Assembly (NCBI GenBank): GCA_032716605.1
Contig: CM064512.1
Location: forward strand, 28,148,640 to 28,212,639
Reading direction: 5' to 3'
Source: Paralithodes platypus
Lineage: Eukaryota > Arthropoda > Malacostraca > Decapoda > Lithodidae
DNA: 64,000 nucleotides
This document shows, in pieces, positions 1-9,364 of the stretch (position 1 is the first letter of the stretch; every line of letters begins with the position of its first letter). The notes below the pieces were generated by a model. It was not told the DNA's origin, did no database searches, and saw nothing but the letters and a program-made list of their open reading frames with translations. A program made the translations under genes and the position numbers.

Positions 1-1307
1 TCCTCGTCCGGCACTAGGTCACCTCTACTCGTCTCGGTAGCCTCACTGGTGTCAGCCAAGCCCGCAGCTGTCTCCGGACCAGTGTCATCTAGTAGTGCAT
101 CATGGGATGGCCCGCACTCATGGCTGTCGGCCCCCGCATCCACTAAATCATTCACCTGTTGTACCAAATGTTCCACTGATTGGGTCACTGCACCAACAGG
201 GTAGATAGAGTCCATGTTATCTTCTTGCAAACAACCACCACCAGGGGGCACAAAAACAGCCTCGTCGACGACTATAGGAGGCGGGAAAACTACATCCCCT
301 GCCAAGTCAGTCCCGAGCAAAAAGTCCACCCCCTCAACTGGCAGAGTGTCCACCATAGCCACCTTACACTCGGCAGTCAAAAGTGGGCATTCTAGGGTCA
401 CCGGGACTAAATCACAGAATTGTTCACTGTTGATTCCCCTGCACATAACAAACTCTCCCGTGCTAAGAGGTCCCCCTGTCAGGTTGCGACACATGGATTG
501 TTGCGCACCAGTATCCCTACACACCTTGACAGGGTAAGTCTGCTCCCCAACCCGTACAAATCCATCATGTATGAATGGCCGACACCAATCAGGGGAAGTC
601 TGGTTATGCTCAGGTGGTGATACCATCTGGGGCGGCAAAGTGCTTACTACCCTGCTTCGCGCTGGCCAACACTACCCCCCAAACTCACCAGTACCTGGCT
701 TGCCTTTCACAGGCACCTCCCCTAATGTCGCCACCAACTGGACAGCCTTGGGTTCCTAGGTAGCTCTCCACTTAGCACACTGAGGTTTAATATGACCCAC
801 TTGCTTGCAAAAATAACATATCGCTTTCGGAAAAGCTCCCTGGTTTGCCTCATTATAAGGTTGTGTCTCATTTGTGGTAACTTTGGGTGATGAGGGACGA
901 GCGGATACCATGGCTACTTGGTGCACATGCCGATCTCTCCTGTCACCAACACCGCTCCCCATACAACTGCCACGCTGGGCTAGTGCAAAGTCATCAGCCC
1001 AAACTGCTGCTTCCCTTTATGATCTAAACCGCCTTTCTTTTAATTTTGCCCCCATGTCCCGTCCAACTATGCTGGAAAACCGCTCCATCATCCAAAGCTC
1101 ACATGCCGCCTGAAAAGTATCAGCTGTCTCTGAGTGCAGCCACTGAGCTAGAGTATCGCGCAGGCCCCTGGCACATTCTGCATACGATTCCCCCTAATGC
1201 TTCCGAATATCCTTGAAGGCTAATCTGTTCAGCCATCGAACCCACAGCACATCTTCTTCACTAGGTTGTGTTTTATCAAACGCAGGAATGCAATCAGCAA
1301 ACGACAT
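1..1307 (-). pseudogene. Gypsy-type retrotransposon gag-protease, decayed, cut by window edge
   Basis: Read on the minus strand from the ATG at 1305-1307, one frame carries a shortened capsid-like segment, a CX2CX4HX4C zinc knuckle (about 780-830) and a retropepsin-like block with the active-site motif DTGA near 510-530, followed by an acidic tail reaching base 1. Order and spacing match the Gypsy gag-protease at 51432-54023, to which it is clearly but distantly similar (shared residues around the capsid segment, knuckle and DTGA). In-frame stops (for example TAG at 1194-1196, others near 1020, 755 and 690) mean it cannot be translated in full, and the N-terminal half of the capsid region looks deleted. 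Its LTR lies immediately upstream at 1459-2947. The pol part, if present, is outside the window. Family assignment is solid; the Gmr1-like subgroup is inferred from the similarity. Confidence 0.75.
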
Positions 1308-1440
1308 CTTAGCAATAGTTGTGGACACGGGTTAATGAAATAAGAGTAGTATGTCCGTAGACTTTCAACTGCAAGAAAAAATACTGACAATCTAAATATA
1401 ATTGCTTCACACCACAAGAACTCTATACTATCACAATATG

Positions 1441-1457
1441 CTGGCCTGAGGTCGCCA
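1441..1457 (-). other. Primer binding site of the left Gypsy element
   Basis: One base inside the LTR end, the minus strand reads tggcgacct..., beginning with TGG as expected for complementarity to a tRNA CCA terminus. The second Gypsy element has the same tggcgacct just inside its 5' LTR (51219), which supports both assignments. The tRNA used was not identified. Confidence 0.6.
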
Positions 1458-1458
1458 C

Positions 1459-2947
1459 TGTTACGAGGGAAGCCGGGGCAACCAGATGCTCCAATAGCCT
1501 AGCCCACAGCACCGAACTACCCTGCAACAGACACGCTCTTAATATCTGACTCAAACACCAAGGCACGCAGGTTCTCTAGGAAAAATGGTTATCTTCCTCT
1601 TTGCTCTATTAAAGCAGTAACAAGGAGACACAAAAATATCTATTGTCCCCGAGTCTAGTCCATAGTGTGTGTAGTATGCAAGAGAACTTCTAAGGTTCCA
1701 TACTACCCCAACATTACCTAACCATACCACTACTAGACTCCCAGAACACTCTAGATCATACCCAATCGCTTAGGAATTGAGAACAATACAGAGCAAAAAC
1801 CCATGGAAAGTCCAGTGCAGTAAACCTCTGTGCCAAGCCCATTATCCATAGCCTATGTCCTAATAATACACCGAGTGGCTCTCTTCAGCACAGCACGGCG
1901 GTGGTGTTGTAAGGGGTAAACAACTTTAATGACTTAACCCTTACAACATCATCTGGGGTTAGCTCGATACAAACGAGTACAACCTCACCTAGTAACAGGC
2001 TCCACCTCTAGTCCCTGACTGCACCGAATGTATTGCTGCTAAAAACTAAACAAGGCCCAAGGGTTGATATCCTAGTAGGTTGGAAATTAGCTGCCACCCT
2101 TAAAGGGTTAAATAAGGCCCGAGCTGGAGGATGCTGTGTGGTGGAAGGGAAAACAAAGTAGCCTATTATGGCAGTATACAGGCCTCCTCACCACCCAACA
2201 ACCTCGGTCCTCAAGGGCTCAACAAATGCTGGATCAACAGGCCAATCCCCAAACCACTAGAGACATCAACCAGGAATAATATGCACATATAATGATGAAT
2301 AACATTGCAGCAAAAGATAGGAAACTAATTAGAAGGAAACAGGTGGAAGCTTATAGACTAGATTTGCCAGAGAAAGGAATGCAGTGTAAACTAAATAAAC
2401 TCCAGTAATTAAACTACTAAGACTAAAACAAAAACAATATGCTTGACATGACTCCAGCCCTGTTATGCTTCGATCAACTAAGAAACAAAATAGATAAATG
2501 CGGTATTTAAGGGAAACGAAAGAAGCACACTCGACCGACACCCAAACAGTGATGTTGTGACGAGAGCCAGGACTAGAGTAAGTCTCCCGCACTTGCTCTG
2601 GTTCTCACGGTCAGACAGAGGGAGAGAAGGGGAGCACCACGCACCCTCAGAATGCCCAACTATCTCAGGCAGCCTGTGCTCTCATTAACAACAAAAGTAA
2701 TCAAATGAATAAAGTCAACATTGTGTGAACTTATGATTAACTGCATTAATCACACAAGGCTAAATAAACTAAGTTATTTATAGGGCTGCCCTGACGGCAA
2801 CACTAGACTACAGGCGCCAACCTACTAGCCATGATGGCCAGCTAGCTACTAGCCTCGCACAGGGTCCCCCCCCCCCCCCCACAACAGGCCTTGCAACTAT
2901 AACTCACTCACAAATTATATAGGCTACAAACTCATTTGGGAGTGACA
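1459..2947 (-). repeat. 5' LTR of the left Gypsy element
   Basis: On the minus strand it begins TGTCACTCC and ends CTCGTAACA (TG...CA). It sits directly upstream of the primer binding site and gag fragment. The solo LTR at 3784-4945 matches it in the opposite orientation, most clearly over the last ~330 bases and the first ~150. It contains a C14 run (about 2867-2880). Flanking sequence upstream is a TA-rich tract (2951-2964). No coding sequence was recognised inside. Confidence 0.75.
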
Positions 2948-3783
2948 ATGTATATATATATATTATGCATCAATAAGTGACATTCAACTTGTTAAGAGAT
3001 GACAGTAGTACTATATGTCAACCAATAGGGAATTGGAGGCTGCCTAAATTAATTATACAATATTATATAACATTATATTAAAGATAGCAGTATTTCTGAA
3101 GTCCTCTGTAAAACAATACTATTTCCCAAATTAAAAGTTTGCAATTAAAGCTTTGTCAATTAGCTTAATGTGTTTGATAATCAGGTTCATTTTGTTGAAA
3201 CACAGATTCACGGAAATAATAAATTCAGCTTATTAAGGCAAATAACTATAATTTCCTTTGACCTTGCACCATAATTGTGGGGTTTTATCAGTCATTCTTG
3301 CAGTTTATGTTATTGGGGGAACAACATTCAAGCATATATTGTTTTCTAACTTTTTTGTTTTTGTTTTTCAATTAGATAATTGAGTAGTTATAGTCCAACC
3401 AATATCATTAGGCCAACAATCTTGACAACTAAACTCTGTAACCAAACAAATAATAGAATAATTTAACTAATCTGTCTACCATTTGGGAAGTATCAGCCAG
3501 GTCCAGGGCAAAAATAAAATTGGGAATTTACAACCCATCTGTTCTAGCCCCTTTGTAATGTTATATCGGTTAAGGGTTACGATTTCTGGCCTATTTATCA
3601 TGAATGGACTATAGTTAAATGTGTTCAAAGATGGAGAAACATATCTCAATATAATCTAGCTTCTTACATAGGGTTACTACACTCCGGCATACATTTAAAT
3701 TGCATGTCATATTATTTTCAATGTGTATCGAGATTGAAGGCTAGACGAAGGATATTATATTATATATATATATATATAAATAT
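2948..3783. other. AT-rich spacer between two LTRs, nothing recognised
   Basis: The stretch is AT-rich and has TA dinucleotide tracts at both ends (about 2951-2964 and 3755-3783), next to the LTR boundaries. I see no gene, RNA gene or repeat family member here. Confidence 0.5.
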
Positions 3784-4941
3784 TGTCACTCCTAAATGAG
3801 TTTTGTAACCTATGTCATTTGTGAGTGAGTTACAATCACGAGGCCTATTGTGGGAGGCTAGGGCCTCGCTATACGTCCCTCCTATGTTGCCACAAAGATA
3901 GCACTGTTTTGTTGCCACGAGTATAATTACTTCTTTTGTTCAACCCTTGGGGGATTGTTTTCGTTGTCGTAAGTTCACATAATGATGCCTTGTATTTATT
4001 TTATTACTTTTGTACTGTTAATGAGAGCCCAAGTGATTAGTTTAGTTATCTAGTATAGCAACATCTGGCGCCCTCTCCTCGCTTTCCCGCAAGGGTTTGT
4101 GTGTACCCTGCAGCCTCAGGATTGAGTCCTGTTGCAACTCTCGTAGCGAACACATGTACTGTCTAGTCTGTGGTGGGCTTGCTTGCTAGATCCCTTATTA
4201 CCGCACATAATTTCCTTGTTTAATAGTAGCATAGGAACCTTGGAGCCATTTTGATCATATTTGTTTTGGCTTAACATATATTTCGTTTATCTTAGTACTG
4301 CATTTTTTTCCCCTGGAAATCTAAGTAAGCTTCATACCTTTTTCCTTCCATTTCTCTTCCATTATTCTACTGCATTGTTATTTATTATATTATGTATATC
4401 TTATGTATTATTGAGGTTGACATCTACAGTGGTTTGTTCGGTGGCTCTTAGAAGCCCACTCCACAACCTACTGATATGTCAACCCCAGTGCATTGTTGAG
4501 CTTCTGCATTAGACTTTCCCCATGTTTCTGCTTCATATTATTCCTAATTCCTAAGCGATTGGGCCTACTATGAAGTGTCTGGGAGTCTAGCAGTGGTATC
4601 TTTTGGCATTTATGTGCAGTCGAGAATAACTTTAGAAGTACTCTTGACTACTAAATCGCATTATCAACCAGACTCGGGGACAATAGATATTTTTGTGTCT
4701 CCTTGTGTTACTGCTTTCATAGAGCAAAGAGGAAGATAACCCCTTTTCCTAGAGAACCTGCGTGTCTTGGTGTTTGAGTCAGATATTAAGAGCGTGTCTG
4801 TTGCAGGGTAGTGTAATACGGTGGGCAGTGTTGGGTGCAGGTTTACAGCATTGGTGTCTCTTTTTTCTACGGCCTGTACTTTTCAACAGTGCTGTGGGCT
4901 AGGGCAATTAGAGCATCTGTTTTCTCCCGGCTCCCCCTCGT

Positions 4942-4945
<4 letters not shown>
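3784..4945 (+). repeat. Solo LTR of a related Gypsy element
   Basis: Begins TGTCACTCC and ends CTCGTAACA like the LTR at 1459-2947, but in inverted orientation. No internal retrotransposon sequence adjoins it on either side, so it is a solo LTR, the usual product of LTR-LTR recombination. Flanks are atat on both sides. Because it sits in a TA microsatellite, this cannot be told apart from chance. It is diverged from the first LTR and therefore a separate insertion. Confidence 0.75.

Positions 4946-5008
<63 letters not shown>
4946..5008. repeat. (TA)n microsatellite
   Basis: Almost pure TA dinucleotides directly after the solo LTR. The TA tract resumes from the one ending at 3783, so the LTR was probably inserted in one microsatellite. 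A Tyr-Ile reading frame through it is meaningless. Confidence 0.9.
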
Positions 5009-5012
<4 letters not shown>

Positions 5013-5929
5013 GTATATATATACTGTGGCATTTATATTATATATATTTAATATTTTATTCCAAGGATTAACGAGAGTGAGCATGTATCTGCATCACACA
5101 GTAGTGTCCCCGCGGCAACAGTCTTAACACTGTTATCATTCTCAGAAGTGATCAATCCATTTTGCGTCATCCTCAGAGGCAGCGTACCAACTTTTCCAAA
5201 GGCGACAGGAGGGTCGTTTCAGAGGTAGTGGTGAAATATCTCTGGGATTATCAAGTGTCCTAAACACATGTAGCGGGGAAAGACATTTTTCAGCACCACG
5301 TTTTTACACGTATGCCAAAACTTATTGTATTGTATTTTAATTAGTTCACCGAGCTGGCCTCGCAGTCTACACTTTACAAAAGTGTTCATAGTTTATTATC
5401 GTAAGCGATTAACATAATATATTTGTTAATCCTTAGATTAGATTTGTTTTATCACTCAATGTCAGCCTTGACTGCTGCAGACCAAAACTACACTGACAAT
5501 TTCCAATGTGAAGTTAATATTCCAGTGTCACCCAGACGTCCCGAGATCAAGTCCAGTAAAAAGCATCATGATTTTTAACCAAGTAGTGCTAACGTTTACT
5601 GTCTCCCTTGAACAAGGCTGTGGGTATTTATGTCGGCCTAGCTATCCCCTGCCGACACAGTCATAGCCAGGTTAGAGTTTATAAATTCACCTGTATGACA
5701 TTCCACATGGGGACCTTTGGATATAAAGCCTCATTCACACTCAAGACCATATCAACACATCTATAGTCGTCCTTGGCCGACTTTACAAATGTTTTGGACG
5801 TGACCAAGCTTAGGTGTGTTGGTTAAGTTGAAAATAGTTATGTAAAGTAATTGTAAAATCGGCAATAAATAGTATGGTGCCAATTTAAGGTTTCACACTT
5901 GCACGACGTAATTAACGTTGTAGCAGACT
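5009..5929. other. Unassigned flank of the Polinton; ends in target repeat agact
   Basis: AT-rich sequence with no reading frame or repeat family I recognise. Bases 5925-5929 read agact. The same five bases follow the right terminus at 23408-23412. Confidence 0.5.
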
Positions 5930-5953
5930 AGTAGTAGTTAAAATGCCACTTCC

Positions 5954-6145
5954 GTTTTTACATCCGTAGACTGTATTGAAAAGCCCCTGCCAGAAAAAAA
6001 ACCCTGCCATTTCCGTTTTTACATTCATAGACTTTATTGAAAAAGCCCCTGCCAGAAAAAAACCCTGCCATTTTGGTTTTTACGTTCGTAGACTTTATTG
6101 GTGAAATACCTGCCATTTTGGTTTTTACATCTGTATAGTTTATGG
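5954..6145 (+). repeat. Subterminal repeats of the left Polinton end
   Basis: Four copies of a ~25-bp motif (gtttttac-r-tc-y-gtagactttattg type) start at 5954, 6015, 6076 and 6121, giving 61, 61 and 45 bp spacing and separated by segments containing cccctgccag. The right end has five copies in the complementary orientation. Repeated sites near transposon ends are commonly recombinase binding sites; that role is inferred. Confidence 0.8.
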
Positions 6146-6598
6146 ATTAATGTCAATGACATAATGTTTTTTACGCTATTAAGAGTTTATGAACAAAAAG
6201 GGGGGTACCAGTTAGGGGTAACCTAACCGGAGGGAGCCTGCTCCAGAGTGGAGAAGTGTCCAAAATGGCGACGGTTGTCCGGTAGTGGTGGAAAAGGTGA
6301 CCTACCTAAGTGGGCAGGGCATCTGATAAATCAATCCTCTTGGGAATTATAAAAGGCAAATACTGTCACTGGCTAACTTTCATACATCCTTACTATTTTA
6401 AATATGACCGTCTCTCTCTCTCTTTCTTGCTCGCTCGCTCTCTCTCTCTCTCTCTGTCTTTCTATCTCTCTCATTGTACACACAAACACACACACGGTGC
6501 ACCGCCCACTCCTCTGGACCTCATTCGTGAACAAGTGTCAAGATAAACAAAAAATAAAAAAACCTAACTAGCCTAACCCTTTCTCTCTCTCTCTCTCC

Positions 6599-6664
6599 CT
6601 AACCTAACCTAACCTAACCTAGCCTATCCTAGCTTAGCCTAGCCTAACCTAACCTAACCTAACC
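6599..6664 (+). repeat. (CCTAA)n telomere-like array in left TIR
   Basis: Runs of aacct units with a few agcct variants. The complement is (TTAGG)n, the common arthropod telomere repeat. The same array is in the right TIR at 22631-22682, so it is part of the element rather than a chance local microsatellite. Confidence 0.8.
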
Positions 6665-7179
6665 CTTTCTCTCTCTGTATCTCTCTCTTTCATCATATTT
6701 TTTCCACGCTATTCTTAGAGTTCAGATTTAAAGATACCAAGCCACCTGATTTCACCCATCTCCGTACCAAAAAATACTTTTGGGTCACCTGCTCCCATAA
6801 ATCAATCTACTATCTATATCTATATCTCTATCTATATCGGTCTGACAGCGACCCTTTCTTTCATCATATTTTTTCCACGCTATTCTTAGAGTTCAGATTT
6901 AAAGATACCAAGCCACCTGATTTCACCCATCTCTGTACCAAAAATACTTTTGGGTCAGCTGCTCCAGTAAATCAATCGACTATCTATATCTATATCGCTA
7001 TCTATATCGGTCTGACAGCTCAGTAGTTTCTCTCTCTCTCTTTCATCATACTTTCGTTGTTTTTCCATATATATATCTCCACATCGATTCTCTTCCATCA
7101 CCCAAGTTCTAAAAAATTACCTAAAAATATCCTCTCTCCCTCCCGTACATAAACACAACCTGAGACATCTCAAAATCCA

Positions 7180-7202
<23 letters not shown>

Positions 7203-7212
<10 letters not shown>

Positions 7213-7374
7213 TTTTTTTTTTCTATGTGATTGAGGGAGGCAAAAGGCAGAACTGCCTATAGCGAGTGCCTCCCCCATAGTTGAAAGAGTGACAGGGCCA
7301 AAATCAAGGGACGTTCGAGCCAAAATGCCTGGAAACACTGAGTTTGAAGCAATTTAAGTCATAGGAAGAGGGAA
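7203..7374 (-). mobile_element. 5'-truncated LINE 3' end inserted in the Polinton
   Basis: A T19 run (7204-7222) is the poly(A) tail of a minus-strand insertion. The following ~150 bp match the 3' ends of LINE copies at 27640-28860 and 29720-30030 (shared block around ggccaaaatcaaggga). It lies just inside the left TIR and is absent from the right TIR, so it arrived after the Polinton. Confidence 0.75.
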
Positions 7375-7734
7375 AGACTCTTGCTCTCGCCCTCGCTCGC
7401 TCTCTCTCTCTCTCGCTCAAGTATCCTACTGTTCTTAGAGTTCAGATTTAAAGATACCAACCCTTATATCTCCTGACACCGCCCCCCTCCGTACCAAAAT
7501 ACTTTCGATCTGCCTGCACCCATAAATCAATATTTACCTCAACTTATCTTATTTCCATATTTATAGTGGGGCCACTATCCTAATGACCTTAACCTTTTTT
7601 TATGTATCTCCTCATCGATTCTCCCTCCACCACCCGAGTTCTAAAAAATAATGTCTTAAAGGTCAATAGGCATTCTCTCGCCTTCCCATACATAAAGACA
7701 GCCTGACCTACCTCAAGCACACAGAACAGAACAA

Positions 7735-9364
7735 ATGAGCGACCTAGTTAGATGTTCCCAGTGTGGGGTACCCTCCACACGGGGGCATCTATGTATCAGA
7801 TGTTCCTGGTGCGAGGGATATCAACCCCTAGACAACATGGAGAGACACCGTCGAAAATGCATCCCAAACGGCATTGGCATTGGTTACAAAGGAATATCTC
7901 TATCTAAGGGTAAGTGTTATACTCTACTTGTTCAATACTGTACCGGCATATACAAATCATTTACATGTGAACCCCATGATATGATTTGTTTAAAGTAATG
8001 TGACCCCCGGTATATATCGAAATATTATAGTTATTATATTATTCATATAGTACCCTTAGTCCCCTTTTTCTTATTATTTATTATTATTATGAGTGCTATT
8101 ATTATACAATGCATTAGTGTTTATTCGCCTAAAACCCTATTTCACCCCACTTACAGATCAGTCCCAGGTGACATCACAACCAAACAGCCCCAACACCCCA
8201 CCGTCATCATCGAGTGAAAGCTCGGTCTCACCGTCACCGGTGATTGGCTGGCGTGTTCGCAACCCACCGGTACCACCAGGAAGCCGGAAGAAAAAGAGAA
8301 TACCCCTACCCGCACCTAGTGAGTATTCTTAAATAATCTATAGTAAGAAAATATATCAGTATACACATGTGTGTGCCTGTGAAATGTGTGTATGTGTGTG
8401 TGTGTGTGTGTGTATGTGTGCGTGCGTGCGTGCGTGTGTACACGCGTGTATATGTGCCCACGGTATAATTAAATGTTAAACTATTCCAACCATTGGTTAT
8501 CTTGCAAGTGGACTACATACATAATAATATATACCTGTATATACATATATAAAATTACCTGAAATGAATGTCTCACTAAAATACATGATCTGAACTGTAA
8601 TTGTGATGTAAAACCTTATATTTTCTTTCTCTCGCAGATATCCCCACCCCACCACAACCAGGCTCCAGTTGTAATGCTCCAGGGGGCAGTGCACCTCAAT
8701 CCGGACCTAGTGGTACTACACTAGGAAGTCGAAAGAGAAAGAGAATAACCCCACCTACACCTAGTGAGTATTCTTGTATATATATCAATAGGAGGAAAAT
8801 ATATCTATATACACATGTGTATGTATATGTGCATAGTATAGTGAAATTATCAACTATGCTGTCCTCTTACAAGCGGACAATAAATATAATTACCTTAAAT
8901 GAACGCTTCACAAAAATACATGTTTTTAACTATAATTGTGATGTAAAGCCTTATATTTTCTTTCTCTTGCAGATATCTCCAATTCGCTACAACCAGGGTC
9001 CAGCTGTAATGCACCAGGAGCCAGTGCACCCCAGCCCGGACCTAGTGGTACTACACAGCATCAACAACAACACCAGCACAGAGGGAAAGGACGAAGGGGT
9101 AATTCACCACAACCGGGTCCTAGTGGTGTTAAGCCCCCCCGCCGTCATCTCCCCTGTTCTTCCTCAGACTCTGGCTCTGACTCGGAAGGAGAAACCTCCC
9201 CACATGTCCGGGAAATAGTAGACTACTTTGACGATGCCATGATTCAAATTGATCTTTCCGTGCCCCCGTGTGATGCAGATGACATAAATTTTTGTTTTTG
9301 CGAACAACAGGGGACACATGGCTTCGATCATAGAGTCAGTATTCAATCGTTACCCCAAAGCTAA
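7735..9364 (+). CDS. Spliced Zn-binding/Pro-Ser-rich Polinton protein (4 predicted exons)
   Basis: Predicted exons are 7735-7909, 8157-8318, 8638-8763 and 8973-9364 (stop TAA 9362-9364). All three introns are GT-AG with pyrimidine-rich acceptors, and all junctions are phase 1, so the frame stays open throughout (about 284 residues). Exon 1 starts at the first ATG and encodes a cysteine-rich segment (C7, C10, C20, C23, C26, H38, C42) that may bind zinc. Exons 2-4 encode Pro/Ser/Gly-rich, probably disordered sequence with basic clusters (GSRKKKRI, GSRKRKRI) and repeated GPSG. Exon 4 ends in an acidic Ser/Asp segment. Exons 2-3 and their following introns resemble each other, indicating tandem duplication of an exon-intron unit. 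The last exon overlaps the polymerase start by 47 bases in another frame. It could instead be the 5' part of the polymerase transcript. Function unknown. Confidence 0.55.

Larger units (their letters stand above)
5930..7050 (+). repeat. Left terminal inverted repeat of the Polinton
   Basis: Matches the reverse complement of 22235-23407 with small indels. From the outer end inward it holds short subterminal repeats, a non-repetitive segment, CT-rich tracts, a (CCTAA)n array, and a ~165 bp unit duplicated in tandem (about 6689-6853 and 6858-7018). A diverged third piece of that unit lies just inside, at about 7430-7535. Confidence 0.9.

Noticed and set aside
4835..5071. 78-codon plus frame with a long Tyr-Ile run
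   Set aside because: It is translation of a TA microsatellite and the end of a solo LTR.
5954..6145. CRISPR-like regularly spaced repeats
   Set aside because: Eukaryotic transposon end. Spacers are repeats of each other, and the array is mirrored at the other end.
6310..6546. 78-codon frame present in both Polinton TIRs (also 22732-22968)
   Set aside because: Preserved only because the TIRs match. The second half is CT/CA microsatellite, and no domain is visible.
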